Assembly: GCA_009869945.1 (NCBI GenBank)
Contig: WIXG01000601.1
Location: 1-33,566, forward strand
Direction of reading: 5' to 3'
Origin: Mesaphorura yosii
Lineage: Eukaryota; Arthropoda; Collembola; Poduromorpha; Tullbergiidae
Length of the DNA stretch: 33,566 nucleotides
The notes beneath the pieces were generated by a model. That model did no database searches, was not told where the DNA came from, and worked only from the letters and a program-made list of their open reading frames with translations. Shown here piece by piece: positions 17,337-29,400 of the stretch. Within the stretch, counting starts at the first letter, position 1; the number at the start of each line of letters is the position of its first letter. Made by a program: the position numbers and the translations under genes.

Positions 17337-20300
17337 GAAATGGACACCCACAAAGCCACTATGTGATCAACATCAACTCTACGCAGAGTGCGCCGTTGAA
17401 AGAATTTCAAATCGTTGATCTCACAAGAGTTTTAATATCAGGTTGACCGTTGCGATTCTTCCAAATTGAAATGGGCTGGTTTTTGTGTGCGTGCATGCTA
17501 GCAGTTAAACTGTGAAATACTTCTGTATGTCTGAAATATTCAGTGATTAATTAAAGATTGTGCTGAGATTGAGCCCAAAATCCTTGTGATGCATTTTACA
17601 TTGGAAAAGAAAATATGAATGAGCGAGGCAGCGTGAGAATTTTTATTCAACCAAATTGCACAATTTGACAACAGCGCATAATTCGGAATACTTCGTCAAT
17701 GAGTCTCATTAATAAATGCACTGGCTGAAGCTTTCATTTTAGCTCGAGTAGCACATGTCCATTAAACGAGCTTGAGTGTACATAAAACAGGCAGAAGAGC
17801 CAGACGGAGATAAAGCGCTGGAATTCACTGCCCTTGAGCCGGAGGAGCAACAGTGGGCACGAACCTCGGCTTGCCTAAGCCCTTGCACGACTTTAATTCG
17901 TGATTCCGACGTTGTTATGATGAAAATTATGATGCTGATGTTGTTCACAGTCAAAGTTCATCGAAATGGGAATAATACCGCTGCTGTCTGTCGCTGTCGT
18001 CGTTGCATTGATAACGCAGCAACAAAGTTCCATTTCATGAGCCGCTCTAAGCCTTAAGCCTGAGCCTGCTCGAAACGAAAGGAGAGCAACATCAACGGCT
18101 GAAATACTCGAAATCAGCATTTCTGTAGAGTAGAGATCTTGAGCAGAGTTCGCTTCGTGTATTAGCATTAAAATGTTTTTGTGACGATCTCTTCTGGGGT
18201 CTGGACTGCAGTGCTGCCAGTTGCCATTGCCAGTGGCCAACTTCAACTCTCGACACGCGTACCGCGTACACAACGACTCGTTACATGTTCTGCTGCTAAA
18301 TTGTAGTTGTAATTATTACTCGGACGACCGCCACTTCCCAGACGACTCGATTCTCGATTCCATTTCCATCATTATCATTTCCAATCTGTTTTAAATTCCA
18401 AACAGAAATTCAAAGCAGCAGCAGCGGAGCGCAGCCGAGCCGAGGCTCAGTTGAGAGATAACGGACAGACGCAGCACATTAACGTAAATTCAGTATTTGA
18501 TATTTGCATAACTGAAATTATGCCAGTACTTTGCTAACGGCTAGACAGTCTAACGAAGTTACGTTCAAGAAATAGAAAGTTGTCCCGACACGATTCTCTT
18601 CTTCTCTCGTTGTTCGTCGTCGTTGTTTCTGGCTTCTTAACGAAATTCCCGCACATTATCTTAATTACAATTACCGACTCACAACTCACTGTTCACTGTC
18701 ACGTACATTAACGACGTACGTAAAGTCAACGTGTAGCGTAATGGACTTGGGTGTAGATCCAAAATGGTAGTCCAGACTGACTCTGCCGTGTACTGGGCAC
18801 TTGCACTTTGTCATCCCCTGTGCGGTCGGCACGCTGTGACAATTGGCACTTGGCACACCAAGCTCCATGGCATGGCGCTGCTGCTGCTGCCCACGACCCG
18901 AGGCTCAGCCGGTCAGAGTCAAAGGCAATTCACAGTCCATTCCGCTCCGCGGCCACAGACTGAGGCTCAAGCTCAGAGTCAAAAGTCAAAATCTCAAAAT
19001 TAAGCCTTTGCGATTTCCAATTGCATAGGTAAATCATTTATTCATTATTTACTCTTATTTTCCTCGCCCTCCACCGCTTGATCCTCCGTTCCTTACAATT
19101 TCTGCCTCTTCATCTGTATAAAATCCGTCCCGTCCTGTTTCTGGCTTGTTCCGCCATTTTCATCAGCATTTTGGGACTTTTGGGGTAATTTAGCGTGGCT
19201 TGCCAGCGTCGAGACGCCTGAAACGCGTTTCATGCTGGCTGAACAAAGAAACGTCCGCTTGCTTTTTTGTTTGGCGCTGATTGGCCTTCCTCCCCGTCAA
19301 CGGCCTCGTAAACAAGTTGGTGGTGGACTCGTCCATTTCCCTTCTTCTGTGCTTGTTTTGCACACGAACCCTTTTTCCCCGTATTCACTTCATACTTTAT
19401 GCTTAGTCAAGCCATCGCATAGCAGAGCACAGCCACAGCCCATAGCATAGCCCTATAGTCTACCGTACCATACCATACCATAGCAAGTACAGAGTAGGAG
19501 TACATGTTCGCATTCGCAGTCGTCGTCCTCCTTTCGTCCGTCTCCATTTTCATTTTCATGTTACGACACGACGTTTCAGTGCAGCGAGAAGACTGAGCAA
19601 TTGAGCATTGAGAATCGAATCGCGATTCGCGAATGATTTAGTTTCGTTAATTTGTAATTGATAATGTGAATGTTAACTCTGATCTTCAACTAATTAAGTC
19701 GAAGTCGACCGCACCGGCTCCCCGCCCGCAGATCATGTTCTGAACTGAATCACGGCAAGATTGCGATCAAAGTATTGCACTTTAAGCCATACTTAACGCC
19801 AATTTGCAGAAATTGCGAATTTTGTCATTCTTAATTGCCTATTTAGCTACTCCGTTAGCTAAACACGAAACACGATAAAAGTAAGTCAATTAATCGTATT
19901 TTGAAAGATTTTTGTCTCCAGCGTGTGCAGGAAAGTGGCAGTGGGTCCGAGCCAAGCCCAGCAGTGCCATTGTATTCTTGTATTGTGTGTATGTACGATT
20001 CCATATGCACAGTGGCGTGGTACGGAATGGTACAGTGCGCGATGATGAGTCAGCTCTCGTCCGAGCCGAGAATTCCGATTTCCTTGTTCTTTCTACACCG
20101 TTCGCGTAATTCTTTCCCTTCGTCTTAACTCGTTAACCCGTTTTTAACTGGGCTGGTAACTGATTAACGTAAACGTGTGTGGCCCCACGATCCCAGTTTA
20201 GGTAATGTTAACTATGTTGTATGCCTGTTAACCATGTCTCTTTAGGTATCACTTTCTATTCTGGGTATTGGTATTGGTATTTATCTTGGTAACTTGACAC

Positions 20301-21176
20301 GGCACGGCACACGTACGCCACGCGATTCATTATCATTACTGCATTTCGGTTGCAAATTGCATCGTTCCTCAGTCTGCTCCAGTTTCACGAGCCAATGGAT
20401 TCAATGTTCTTAATCAGTGATTTATGTTCAATCAATGCTGATCATGTTCGCAGTTGGTGATCGAAACATGTGACTTAGTTCTTCAGCCAACCAGTTTTAT
20501 ACAATGTGAATGTGTGCTTCAGTTAAGAACGACGACGAGGCGACCATCCATCATGTTATCAACAATGAATATGATAACGCTAGAACGCGACGACTCCAAG
20601 TATCCCAGTCGTCTGGAACCAGCGTCAGCCATGAATGCTGACTTGTTTTACTTAACGTAGACGCAGCCAGAACCCGAATCAATACCAAACCAAGTTTTCA
20701 TGTTTAAAGTTAACAATGCCCTGAACATTTTATCAGCATGTGAACCATGGACATGTGTGTACAAAACCAGAACTTGCCATGCATTGGTTACTGCGCTATA
20801 TCAGCAAATCCAGGCCAATCGTAGGCTAGCGAGTTGAAAGCGAGCTGGGGCGGATTGAGATCTGCTTCAGACTTAATAATAACATTGGCAAGTTAAAAAA
20901 CTACCATGTAACCAAGTGTTATGGTACTGCTCGGAGAGGCTCGGACTCAGCCCACACATACGCAGTTGGTTGCGCAGTGTTGCCAAATTGTCAACTTTTT
21001 ATCCCCAACCTCTTACTCTTAGCTCTACGCTTTGTCTCACTTGAGCCCCCACAAAGCTAAAGTCACAAATGATGAAGATGAAAATGCGTTCGCAGTTCGC
21101 TCCCATTTAATGATGATGAAGACCTCCGTCTTATAATGATGTTAACTCGCCTCTTTTATTTTGCTCTTAATTTCAG
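17337..21176. other. long upstream region and 5' intron of the ZC3H4-like gene
   Basis: 3.8 kb without a supported coding frame. An ATTAAA at 17550-17555 may serve the four-helix gene. The ATG exon of the ZC3H4-like gene starts with a splice acceptor (TTAATTTCAG, AG at 21175-21176), so at least one non-coding exon must lie here. One candidate is the area from an initiator-like TTCAGT at 19575 to a donor-like AAAAGTAAGTC at 19880, which would make a first intron of about 1.3 kb. Short tandem tracts occur, for example ACCAT units near 19465-19485. No tRNA or transposon was recognised. Confidence 0.4.
19575..19634 (+). promoter_or_regulatory. candidate promoter element of the ZC3H4-like gene
   Basis: An initiator-like TTCAGT at 19575-19580 is followed by two overlapping perfect palindromes, AATCGCGATT (19618-19627) and ATTCGCGAAT (19625-19634). 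A good splice donor lies 250 nt further on. The assignment rests on position and motifs only. Confidence 0.2.
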
Positions 21177-21188
21177 AACTGATACACA

Positions 21189-24100
21189 ATGAGCACGCAC
21201 AGTAATGATGACCAAGACGAGGATATGATGACAATCCAAGAACAGCAAGAAGAATCGCCGAGCTCACCGCCACCGGGCCCCGCGTCTAGAGCAAGTCCTC
21301 CAGCGTCCCCTCCACCCGAATCGCCTGTAAGCCCTCCAGCGTCTCCGCCCCCAGCGACTGCCTCAAATCTGCCGTTGTCTCCCCCGTCTGAGTCTTCTGT
21401 GAGTCCTCCATCCTCTCCTCCTGCTCCATTGGCTCAAGCATCAGCGTCAGACGTTGCCATTGCCCTTGCTGACAATAATGAGCCACTGCCGCTTGATGAC
21501 CGAGGGTCAGAGCCAGAGCCACATGAAACCCCTGTTGAGAGTAATGACGATGCCGTGCAAATGACAGTGATGACTATGACGAAGAATCTTGAAAATGTCA
21601 ATGTTCCTAATGCCGATGATCATGCTGATGAGACATCATCAGGTAATGTAAATGAGCATGCTGACAATTTGAACACCACGCTTGAGACTGAGGCTCAGAG
21701 TCCTGCTAAACATAAGAATATTGACCAAGACCAAGAAGTGGCTCATGAGCCCATGCATGCTGAAAATGAGCCTGCCGGCGATGAGGAAGATAAAACAGTT
21801 CCCGAAATTCCCGATCAAGTGCCAATGCAAACAGCTTCACAATCTCAGAATGAGAGTGAGGAGACTGAAATGAAAGATGACGATGAAGGCGAGGTGGCTG
21901 AGGAAGCTGACGAAAGTCAGCCCATGGCTGTGGAAGACGTGAATTCTTCGACGACTAGAGAGACCACTGCTACGACGAAAGAAATCGACGAAGATCTTGA
22001 AGACGGCGAGTTGGAAGATGAGGAAGATGACGAGCCTGTGATAATAAAGGTTCAACCGACTCCCGAAGTAACCATTCTTGGGAGCAGCAAGAGCTCACGG
22101 CATTCATCAAAAGATAAGGACAAGGAAAAAGACAAGGAGAAGGACAAGGAGAAAGATCGACACAGCAGCAGCAAACGGAGGGGCAGTGCCGACAAGGAGA
22201 AGGAAAAAGACAAGAAGCGAAGTCACCACCACCACAGCAGCCATGTCGAAGATGCAAAGCCGAAGAAGAGCAAATTGGATCCTGCGGTGATGGCGTCCGA
22301 AGACGACGAAGAGTGCTACTTGTTTGTGCGAGGTGGATCACCGTCTCATGCTGGCGAGAACAATTACGCACAAGGCCAAGGAGGATATCCGGATGAACAC
22401 ATGCAAAACTACAACTCTGGTGTCGTCGGTCGACCGCCGGCAGGACTCTTCGATGTGGGTATGGAAGACGATACTGCTACATCACCACCAGGACCGGAAG
22501 GACGAGGCAAGCACATGAACGACGGAGGCCACGGAAGAGGCGGTGGAAGACGGCAAAGATCACCGCCAGGAAGCAGGTAAAATAATCATCACTGGCTTTA
22601 CTCCATAATTTGGGTTTCGACTTGAGTTTAATTTTATTAATTTTGGGTTTTCCAGAAGAAGACGCGAAGAAAACATGGGTCGTGATCGGCCATCACAGCG
22701 TGGAGGCCAGGCCAAATCTGGCAGGGGCAAAGAACCCCCGTCTCTTGGTGATAAGATGATGCATGCTGCTGGTAAACAAGAGCAAATCTGTTCCTACTAC
22801 ATGCAAGGCAAATGTCAAAAGTCTCATGAAGAGTGTTCCTTCTCACATAACGCAGTTCCGCCTCGCAAAATGGAGCTTTGTAAATTTTGGATGATGGAGT
22901 GTTGTGCCAAGAAAGAAAAGTGCTTATACCTTCATAACGACTTCCCCTGTAAATTTTATCATACTGGTCTTATTTGCAAGGCTGGTGAAAAGTGTAAATT
23001 CAGCCACAAGCCGTTGAACGAAGTCACGAAGGCCGTGCTTCTGAAGGTAAGCGTCAGTAAGATATTACTTTGACCTTCTGCACTGACGGAGACGGAGTAC
23101 TAATTTTGTTCTTGCCCTTTCCTTTCTTGCAGCACATTGAAACCGCACCGAAGGAGATTCTTGGCGATTTCCCAAGACTGAACCGAGGAGGAGCCTTGAC
23201 ACTGATAAACAAAATGGAGGCTAAAGTCCAGGGTAAATTAAAGAGAGAAAAGAGGGAGAAAGAGAAAGCAAAACAGAAAGAACAGGACGGTACGACATGC
23301 ACATGTTTCCTAATCTCTGACAATTTTCAACCCAATGCATCCCAAATCCAACTGATGGAAGCTTTGAATGCATGTCTTTAAAAGCCCCTTGCCATATCGT
23401 TGTCAAAATCAGAATTACTAGAAGCCAACTCGAGGCTTATTCTTTGGTTGAGCTCATATGTCCTGTAGTGAATTTGTTTTGCTTTCTCTTTTTCTTTTAT
23501 CATTCATTACTCATTACTAGCTGATGAGGCCAGAATTTCACCAATGAATAGAGGCTTTATGGCTTTGATTCCCTCTGCAGAAAAAGAATTTGCTGATAAT
23601 CCTCGACGGTCAAGATGGGAGCAGCCGACGAGTGACGACAATGAGAAACTCCAGGAGCTCATGAAGGAAGCTGGAATCGAGGGTTTTTACAAGGAGACAC
23701 TGGATGGAATGGCGGATGAACAAGAGCCTCCACAAAGGCACCCGCACCAAAATCGAGATCGTGACCGTCATCAAGATCGCCGTCATGTCCCAGGCCATGG
23801 ACATAACGATTATAACGACTATCAAAACAACGCACAGAATCACCTTCAGCAGCAGCCGCCACCAAGGCTTCCTCTTTTGCATCCACCACCCCCAATCAAC
23901 ACATCCACGATGCCTCCTCCAAGCCGATTCCAACCCCATCACATTGTTCACAATCCTGCCCTTGCCAGTGTGCTCGCCAATTTGAACATTCCTTCGTCTA
24001 CGATCGACACTGCAGGACAGCAACAGCAGCAGCCAGCGAAAATCAGCCCGGATCTGTCGATGATCAATGAAGCTTTGCTGAGCACTCCACCTCCTCCGTT

Positions 24101-25653
24101 GGCTGCCAGCTTAGCCGCTGCAAAATTAAATATCAAACAAGAAGCTGAAGAAAAGGAAACTGCTCAAACTGCTGCAGAGGCAAAGGAACCAATTTTAACC
24201 GAACCTCCGGAGCATTTGCCACCAAAACAAAGGGAATTGTTCCTGAGAATTCAACAGCAACAGTTGAAACATGAAAACAAGGTAAGGCTTGGCTAAACTT
24301 TATTGTTCGTCATACATGCTATTACTTTTGGATTCATCATAATCATTCTCATTTTCTTCTACAGCAGAAATCACCAGTCGAGGAAGAGGAAGTTGATGAT
24401 CGCGGCTGGTATTCGTCGGACGAGGAAGAAGAAAAGCAAAAGGAACCTGCTAAGAAAGACCTTGACTTCTCTTCCGTGCTTTCAGCGATTCGACAAACGG
24501 CTGCTGCCTCGTCCGCTCCAGTCAAATCAGAGACTTCCCCACAGCGGCAAGACACCAAGGGCTTCTCAGCTGGCGATGTTGACCTCAGAAGCTTAAACAA
24601 CGCTTCGAGCAGCAGCACACAAAGGCCATCACAACCACATGGACCATTTGGAGACACAGATTTCCGCATGCCATCACACCGCCCTGAATTTAAGGATATC
24701 GATTTGAGACTGAGTAACAGTGCGGCTCCGAGCGCCTCTAAAGGTATCTCAGATTCACCGCCGCCAGTGCTTTTCAAGTCACTTCCTGGTGGACCAGCGA
24801 AGGAAATTGACGCCAGCCTGAAATCACATCCGCCAATGGAATGGAAAGTTTATTTGGTCGAAAAAATGGGGAAGCCAGACTATTCCTATGTCAGGCACAC
24901 ATTCCAGTCTAGTCAAATGGTGTTAGATCCACGACTGGGGCCCAGAACAAACACCGGCACATCCGCTAGCTCAGGCCCGGATCTGACAGGCCCGGCTTCA
25001 CCTCCACAACATCAGACACCTCAGTTACTGGCGCCACCGGCAACAATTCCTGGAGGTGATCTTATCGTGGATCCAAGAGTCAATCGACGGAATCAGCAGG
25101 CTCAAAATCAAAATCAAAATTCAGGATTTGTGCCAGGGCAAGGATTACTTGGAGAAGCTCCCCGATTCCCGAGGTAAATTTTGTTCGATCTTTAAGGCGT
25201 TTAAAGTAATCAGTGTTATGATTGGTCTTTAAAATGTTTTTCAATCTTTCTTGCAGGGATCCGCGTGCCTCGGCTGCAGGAGCGCTTCCTACTCAACCGC
25301 CCAATTGGCCAACAAATATTCCTCCTCCCGATATGGCATCACAGGCTGCGTTAGCTGCACAATTCCTTGCAGCTCAACAGCTTGGCTTGCCTCTGTTCCC
25401 GTTTCCTGGTGCGGCTGGAGCTGCCGCTAATCCGTTCGCACAGGATTTTGCTAATCTCGCTGCTGCTGCCGGACAACAACAGCAGCAGCAGAATCATCGC
25501 CCTCCAATGTTTGGCAACATGAATCAAGGAAGTGGCGGAGGACACGGACATGGTCGTGGCCGAGGTGGAGGTGCTTCATCGTGGGAAAGATATGGTCAAA
25601 GTGGAAATCAACATCACCAGCACCATGCGGGACTGAGCAGCCCACCCTTATGA
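21189..25653 (+). CDS. ZC3H4: ZC3H4 / Suppressor of sable orthologue (CCCH zinc-finger protein)
   Basis: Six coding exons (21189-22576, 22656-23046, 23133-23289, 23521-24281, 24365-25173, 25257-25653) join in frame to 1300 residues. The N-terminus has a Ser/Pro-rich tract (about 24-80), long acidic stretches and a Lys/Asp/Glu-rich charged tract near 305-345. Three CCCH fingers follow: about 508-527 (C-x7-C-x6-C-x3-H), 538-556 (C-x7-C-x5-C-x3-H) and 561-580 (C-x8-C-x5-C-x3-H), with the family-typical LYLHN...PCKFYHTG link. Downstream are repeated D-x-D-[LF]-R motifs and DPR motifs (DPRLGP, DPRVNR, RDPRAS) typical of ZC3H4/ZC3H6/Su(s), then Gln/Ala-rich and Gly/His-rich tails. In flies and mammals these nuclear proteins work with WDR82 to stop transcription of unproductive or aberrant RNAs. 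Which vertebrate paralogue (ZC3H4, ZC3H6, ZC3H8) is closest cannot be fixed by eye; arthropods usually carry one. Confidence 0.92.
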
Positions 25654-26428
25654 TTAAGCGAGAAAGTTAGTGATAAGAGTGACCCAACATAATTTATTAT
25701 GAATTTAATTATTATTCAGGAATTTTGACGATGCATTTTAATTTTAATTGAATCATTACAGTACCTTAGCTATAGCTTAGCCTAAAATAGTATTGCCAAT
25801 TGCCTTATGATAAAAAGGCACCGAGACGACGATTGCTTGTTGCTCCATATTAAATTAAAATTGTATTATTTTAGTTAAATGGCTAATGCTATTAATAAGA
25901 ATTTGTTTATTCAGAGTTGATGCATTAAAATCATTGCAGATTTTATTACGAACGCAATAAAAACTTGATAACAATTTTCCTTCGTACATTTCCCTGATTG
26001 ATATTCTGATTGAATTCAATAGCAGGCGAATTTTACAAAAGATGACAAAGAACTGAGCAAAGGCAAATCGCACGGAGAGATGCGGATCATTAACTTACAA
26101 GAGCGCAGCGTGGCAAAGTCACGATTCATTCAAAGTGGCTGACCTTGATTTTCTCGTAAGTGAAAGCGTCCACAAACGAACACAATACACTTTCAACTTA
26201 ATCTGACACAATAAGTTAGAGTAGTGTGTGGCGGCCAAAGTGTAGTGATAATAATTTATTTAGCTAGAATTTTAATTATGAACTATGTGACGTTTATTTT
26301 ACGATGGTGGTGGTATAATTTTAATTATGAGAAAAAATGGGCTAACCGGCAACACAAATCTGCATCCACATCGAACTGCCGGGCACTTTGATAGTTCAGA
26401 AGTTTAGACGAGCATCTGTCTTCCGTAG
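25654..26428 (+). other. 3' UTR of the ZC3H4-like gene and 5' region of supervillin
   Basis: AT-rich DNA with a plus-strand AATAAA at 25956-25961 as the likely poly(A) signal of the ZC3H4-like gene. A strong donor (CTCGTAAGT, GT at 26156) and an acceptor (CTGTCTTCCGTAG, AG at 26427-26428) just before the supervillin ATG suggest a 273-bp intron in its 5' untranslated region, with transcription starting near 26100. The two genes lie head to tail within 780 bp. Confidence 0.4.
25956..25961 (+). terminator. poly(A) signal of the ZC3H4-like gene
   Basis: AATAAA 303 nt beyond the stop codon at 25653, in AT-rich sequence. Confidence 0.4.
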
Positions 26429-26432
26429 CCTG

Positions 26433-29400
26433 ATGGAGAGCTATGAGAACGCCGACGCCGCGACAGGCTGTAATAATGGAGTACATTTGGAACCCGCCGA
26501 ACAACCTCCGCGCCCGAAGCCGAGGCAGACCATCATTCTAAACGCAGCAATGGCAAGTCCATCGCCATTGCCGTCACCTCGAGCTCGGAGCAGAAACTCG
26601 CCTCCAACAGACGAATCGGTTGTCAAGAAGCCGGCAATTCCAGATATTTTACACAGCCCGCCATTATGCATTCCAGTCGCAAGCGATGAACAGGAAGCCA
26701 CCACGGCAGCACCAACACCATCCTCTATCCTGAAGAAAAGGACAAATTCGTTCGGATTTGCCGGCCCTTCCGTGTCATTCGAGGTGGATGAATCCATGAC
26801 AAGAACCAAAAGCACTGACAGCAACTTGAGTTGTGAATCCGAGACGGGGTATTGGTCCATCGGTAGCGCTGGCGCTGGTAGCAGTGGAATCCTAAAAGAA
26901 AAGAGGCCCATCCTGAAAATCAGAAGAATGTCTCTGGGGAACACTGAATCCGAATCCGACTCGCGTCCGAATGAACTCCAATCCATTCTCAAACGAAAGC
27001 ACTCGCTGGATAGTTCGACACTGCTCCGTGACACGAGTTCTAGTCCGTCCTCCTTATCTCTGTCCTCGTCTTTTAGTCCTGAACCTAAGCCAATCCTGAA
27101 AAATGTGTCAAGTTCCGAAGATCTGGGCGATGAGTCCCACTCGCCGCCAAGATCTATTCTTAAGAAAGCGACCAATGACGGTGCCAATGCAACAACGCAA
27201 ACAAAGACTGATGACAATGTGAGACCAATTTTGAAGAGGCCAATGTCCAAAGGGTCACGAAGCGAAGATGACGACGAAGACTTTCAAGCTCACTCTTATT
27301 CTCATTCCGCTACTTCTACTAGTGCTAGTAAAGGCATTCTGAAGAGAACTCTAGAGGAAGAGATCACAGCAGGCGTGAGCGTGGCCGAGAGAAAGTCAAT
27401 GTTATTGCAATTGGACAACGTGAAAATGAGAACTGCCCCAATGAAAAAAGATCCTGACAAGCTAATTGAGGACGAGTGCTCAATCCTTCACTCAAATGCC
27501 GTTCCTTCCGTAAAGTCGAGGCGATTGCAGCTATTAAATTCAATGCTTGGAGTCGGAGTCGTCGATGGCGAGCTGCTATCATACAAGGACGAGAGAAAGG
27601 ATATTGACTTGAGTCCAGAAAACGATATTCCAAAGCCGATTCCAATTCCAAAAGACGAAACCAATAATTCCTCCCATTCCGAGCCAAACTCCGTTAACAC
27701 TGATGAGACTGATACCGCTGCTGCTGCTTTAATTGGCTCAGCTGAAAGGTAGAAAATCAATATCTTATGCAGTGAAGTGAAATTCTTCCATTGATTCTAT
27801 TCCACTGCATTTACAGGCAGAGGAACACTGAAGCGTGTGATAGTTTCAGCAAGAACCCCGATCACATGCGTGACGATGATAAGCTCAAATCTGGGGCAGC
27901 ACTAATTCGAGAAAGAATTGCAGCTCTCAAAGCAGAAGCTGAAGTCAGTTGGTTAAAGCGAGTTCCAGAGAAAGAAATTCCTGACCTTGAAATTCTTCCG
28001 GTGAAAACTGAGGAGCCTGAGCTTCAGGATAAGGAGAACGAATCAGAAATTGAAAGGCGGCGGAAGGTACAAGTCTAAAATAATTTCCCCTACCATAGTG
28101 GACGTGTAGCATGTAATAATACAATTTGTTTTGTATTTTTGCAGGATGTCAAAAGCAATTTAATTGTGAACCGCCTCAGATTGCTTGAGAAATCGCAAGA
28201 AGGATGGAAAAAACGAGTATCTGAAATAGATGCGGCAAGCTTTACCGTTCAAGGAAGGCTTGAAATGGCTGGAAAGGTGACCAAATCACAGAGACCAGAG
28301 GAAAATATCAACAAACTTCCAGCCAGGACGAAATTGGAGACAATTCAGCCAGCACTGACTCAAACGAATGACAGTGAAGATTCCAGTCTCCACACGAAAG
28401 ACACAAACGAGTCTGGTGATGTTCGTATGAAAGCTGTTGGGCCTGTTAGTCACACATCTTCCTTTGATGATGATGAGATCGAGGACACGGTACACGAACA
28501 ACAGTTCGAGCAGTTCTTCGCCAGTGCCTGCAGTTTGATGTCAAAGTCGGACGATCATGAAATTGAAGAATCCTCTTTTGATTCTATGGTTGGCAACAGA
28601 GAACAAATGTTGGGATTCCGGCAGCGCGTCCGTGTCAACAGAAAGAATCTGAGCAAGAACCCCGTCAAGATTCTGGCAGCAAGATTGTCACCGGATGATG
28701 ATTTGACTGGAACCGCATCGATCTCTGAAGCTGGTGAAGGCGAAAGCAATGATAAACAAAAACGTAAGTGGAACTACGTACAGGCTTTGCCCAAGAGCTG
28801 TAAGTTCAACTTCTTTATTCCTTCCTGTTATTTGAATTTTTCTCAACTTATACAGCGGCGTCTCTCAAGTCTAACTTGTCGCCTGAAGCGCTCGCAGGAT
28901 TGGCTAGCAAAGAAGACTATTCCGCAATTAAACTGAAGCGGCCCGTCATTTCAACGAAGGGATACCCCCATCCGATGCTTATCATGATCAAGGGCAAGCG
29001 GTTTGTGCAGACTAAATTAGTGTGTCCGGCAGTAAGCAGCCTGAACAACGGAGACTGCTTCATTTTGGTCACCGGTGCAGATGAAGTGCGTAAATATTAA
29101 GAAAGAAATGCTTCTTTCTATCCTGCCTGTTGAGGTCGTTAACTAACTTGTACACTGCTCTTTAAAAGGTTTATCAATACATTGGCGAATACTCCAATCG
29201 CATGGAGAGATCGAAGTCTGCAGAAGTGGTGGCAGCTATCAAACGCAAGAAAGATCTCGGATGCGGACCGAACGCCGTGTTTTACACAATTGAGCAGCCA
29301 TGCGGGACGAATGAATCTCATTACGAGAAATTTATTTCCGCTCTTGGAGGAGGTGTCCCTGATCTCGCAGAAGATAAACTCGGAGATGAATACGATGAAG

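Noticed and set aside
17739..18273. Minus-strand open frames with a nearby AATAAA
   Set aside because: The translations show no family features and no splice continuity; the signal alone is not enough.
26441..27250. 269-residue minus-strand open frame
   Set aside because: It is the antisense shadow of the Ser-rich first coding exon of supervillin.
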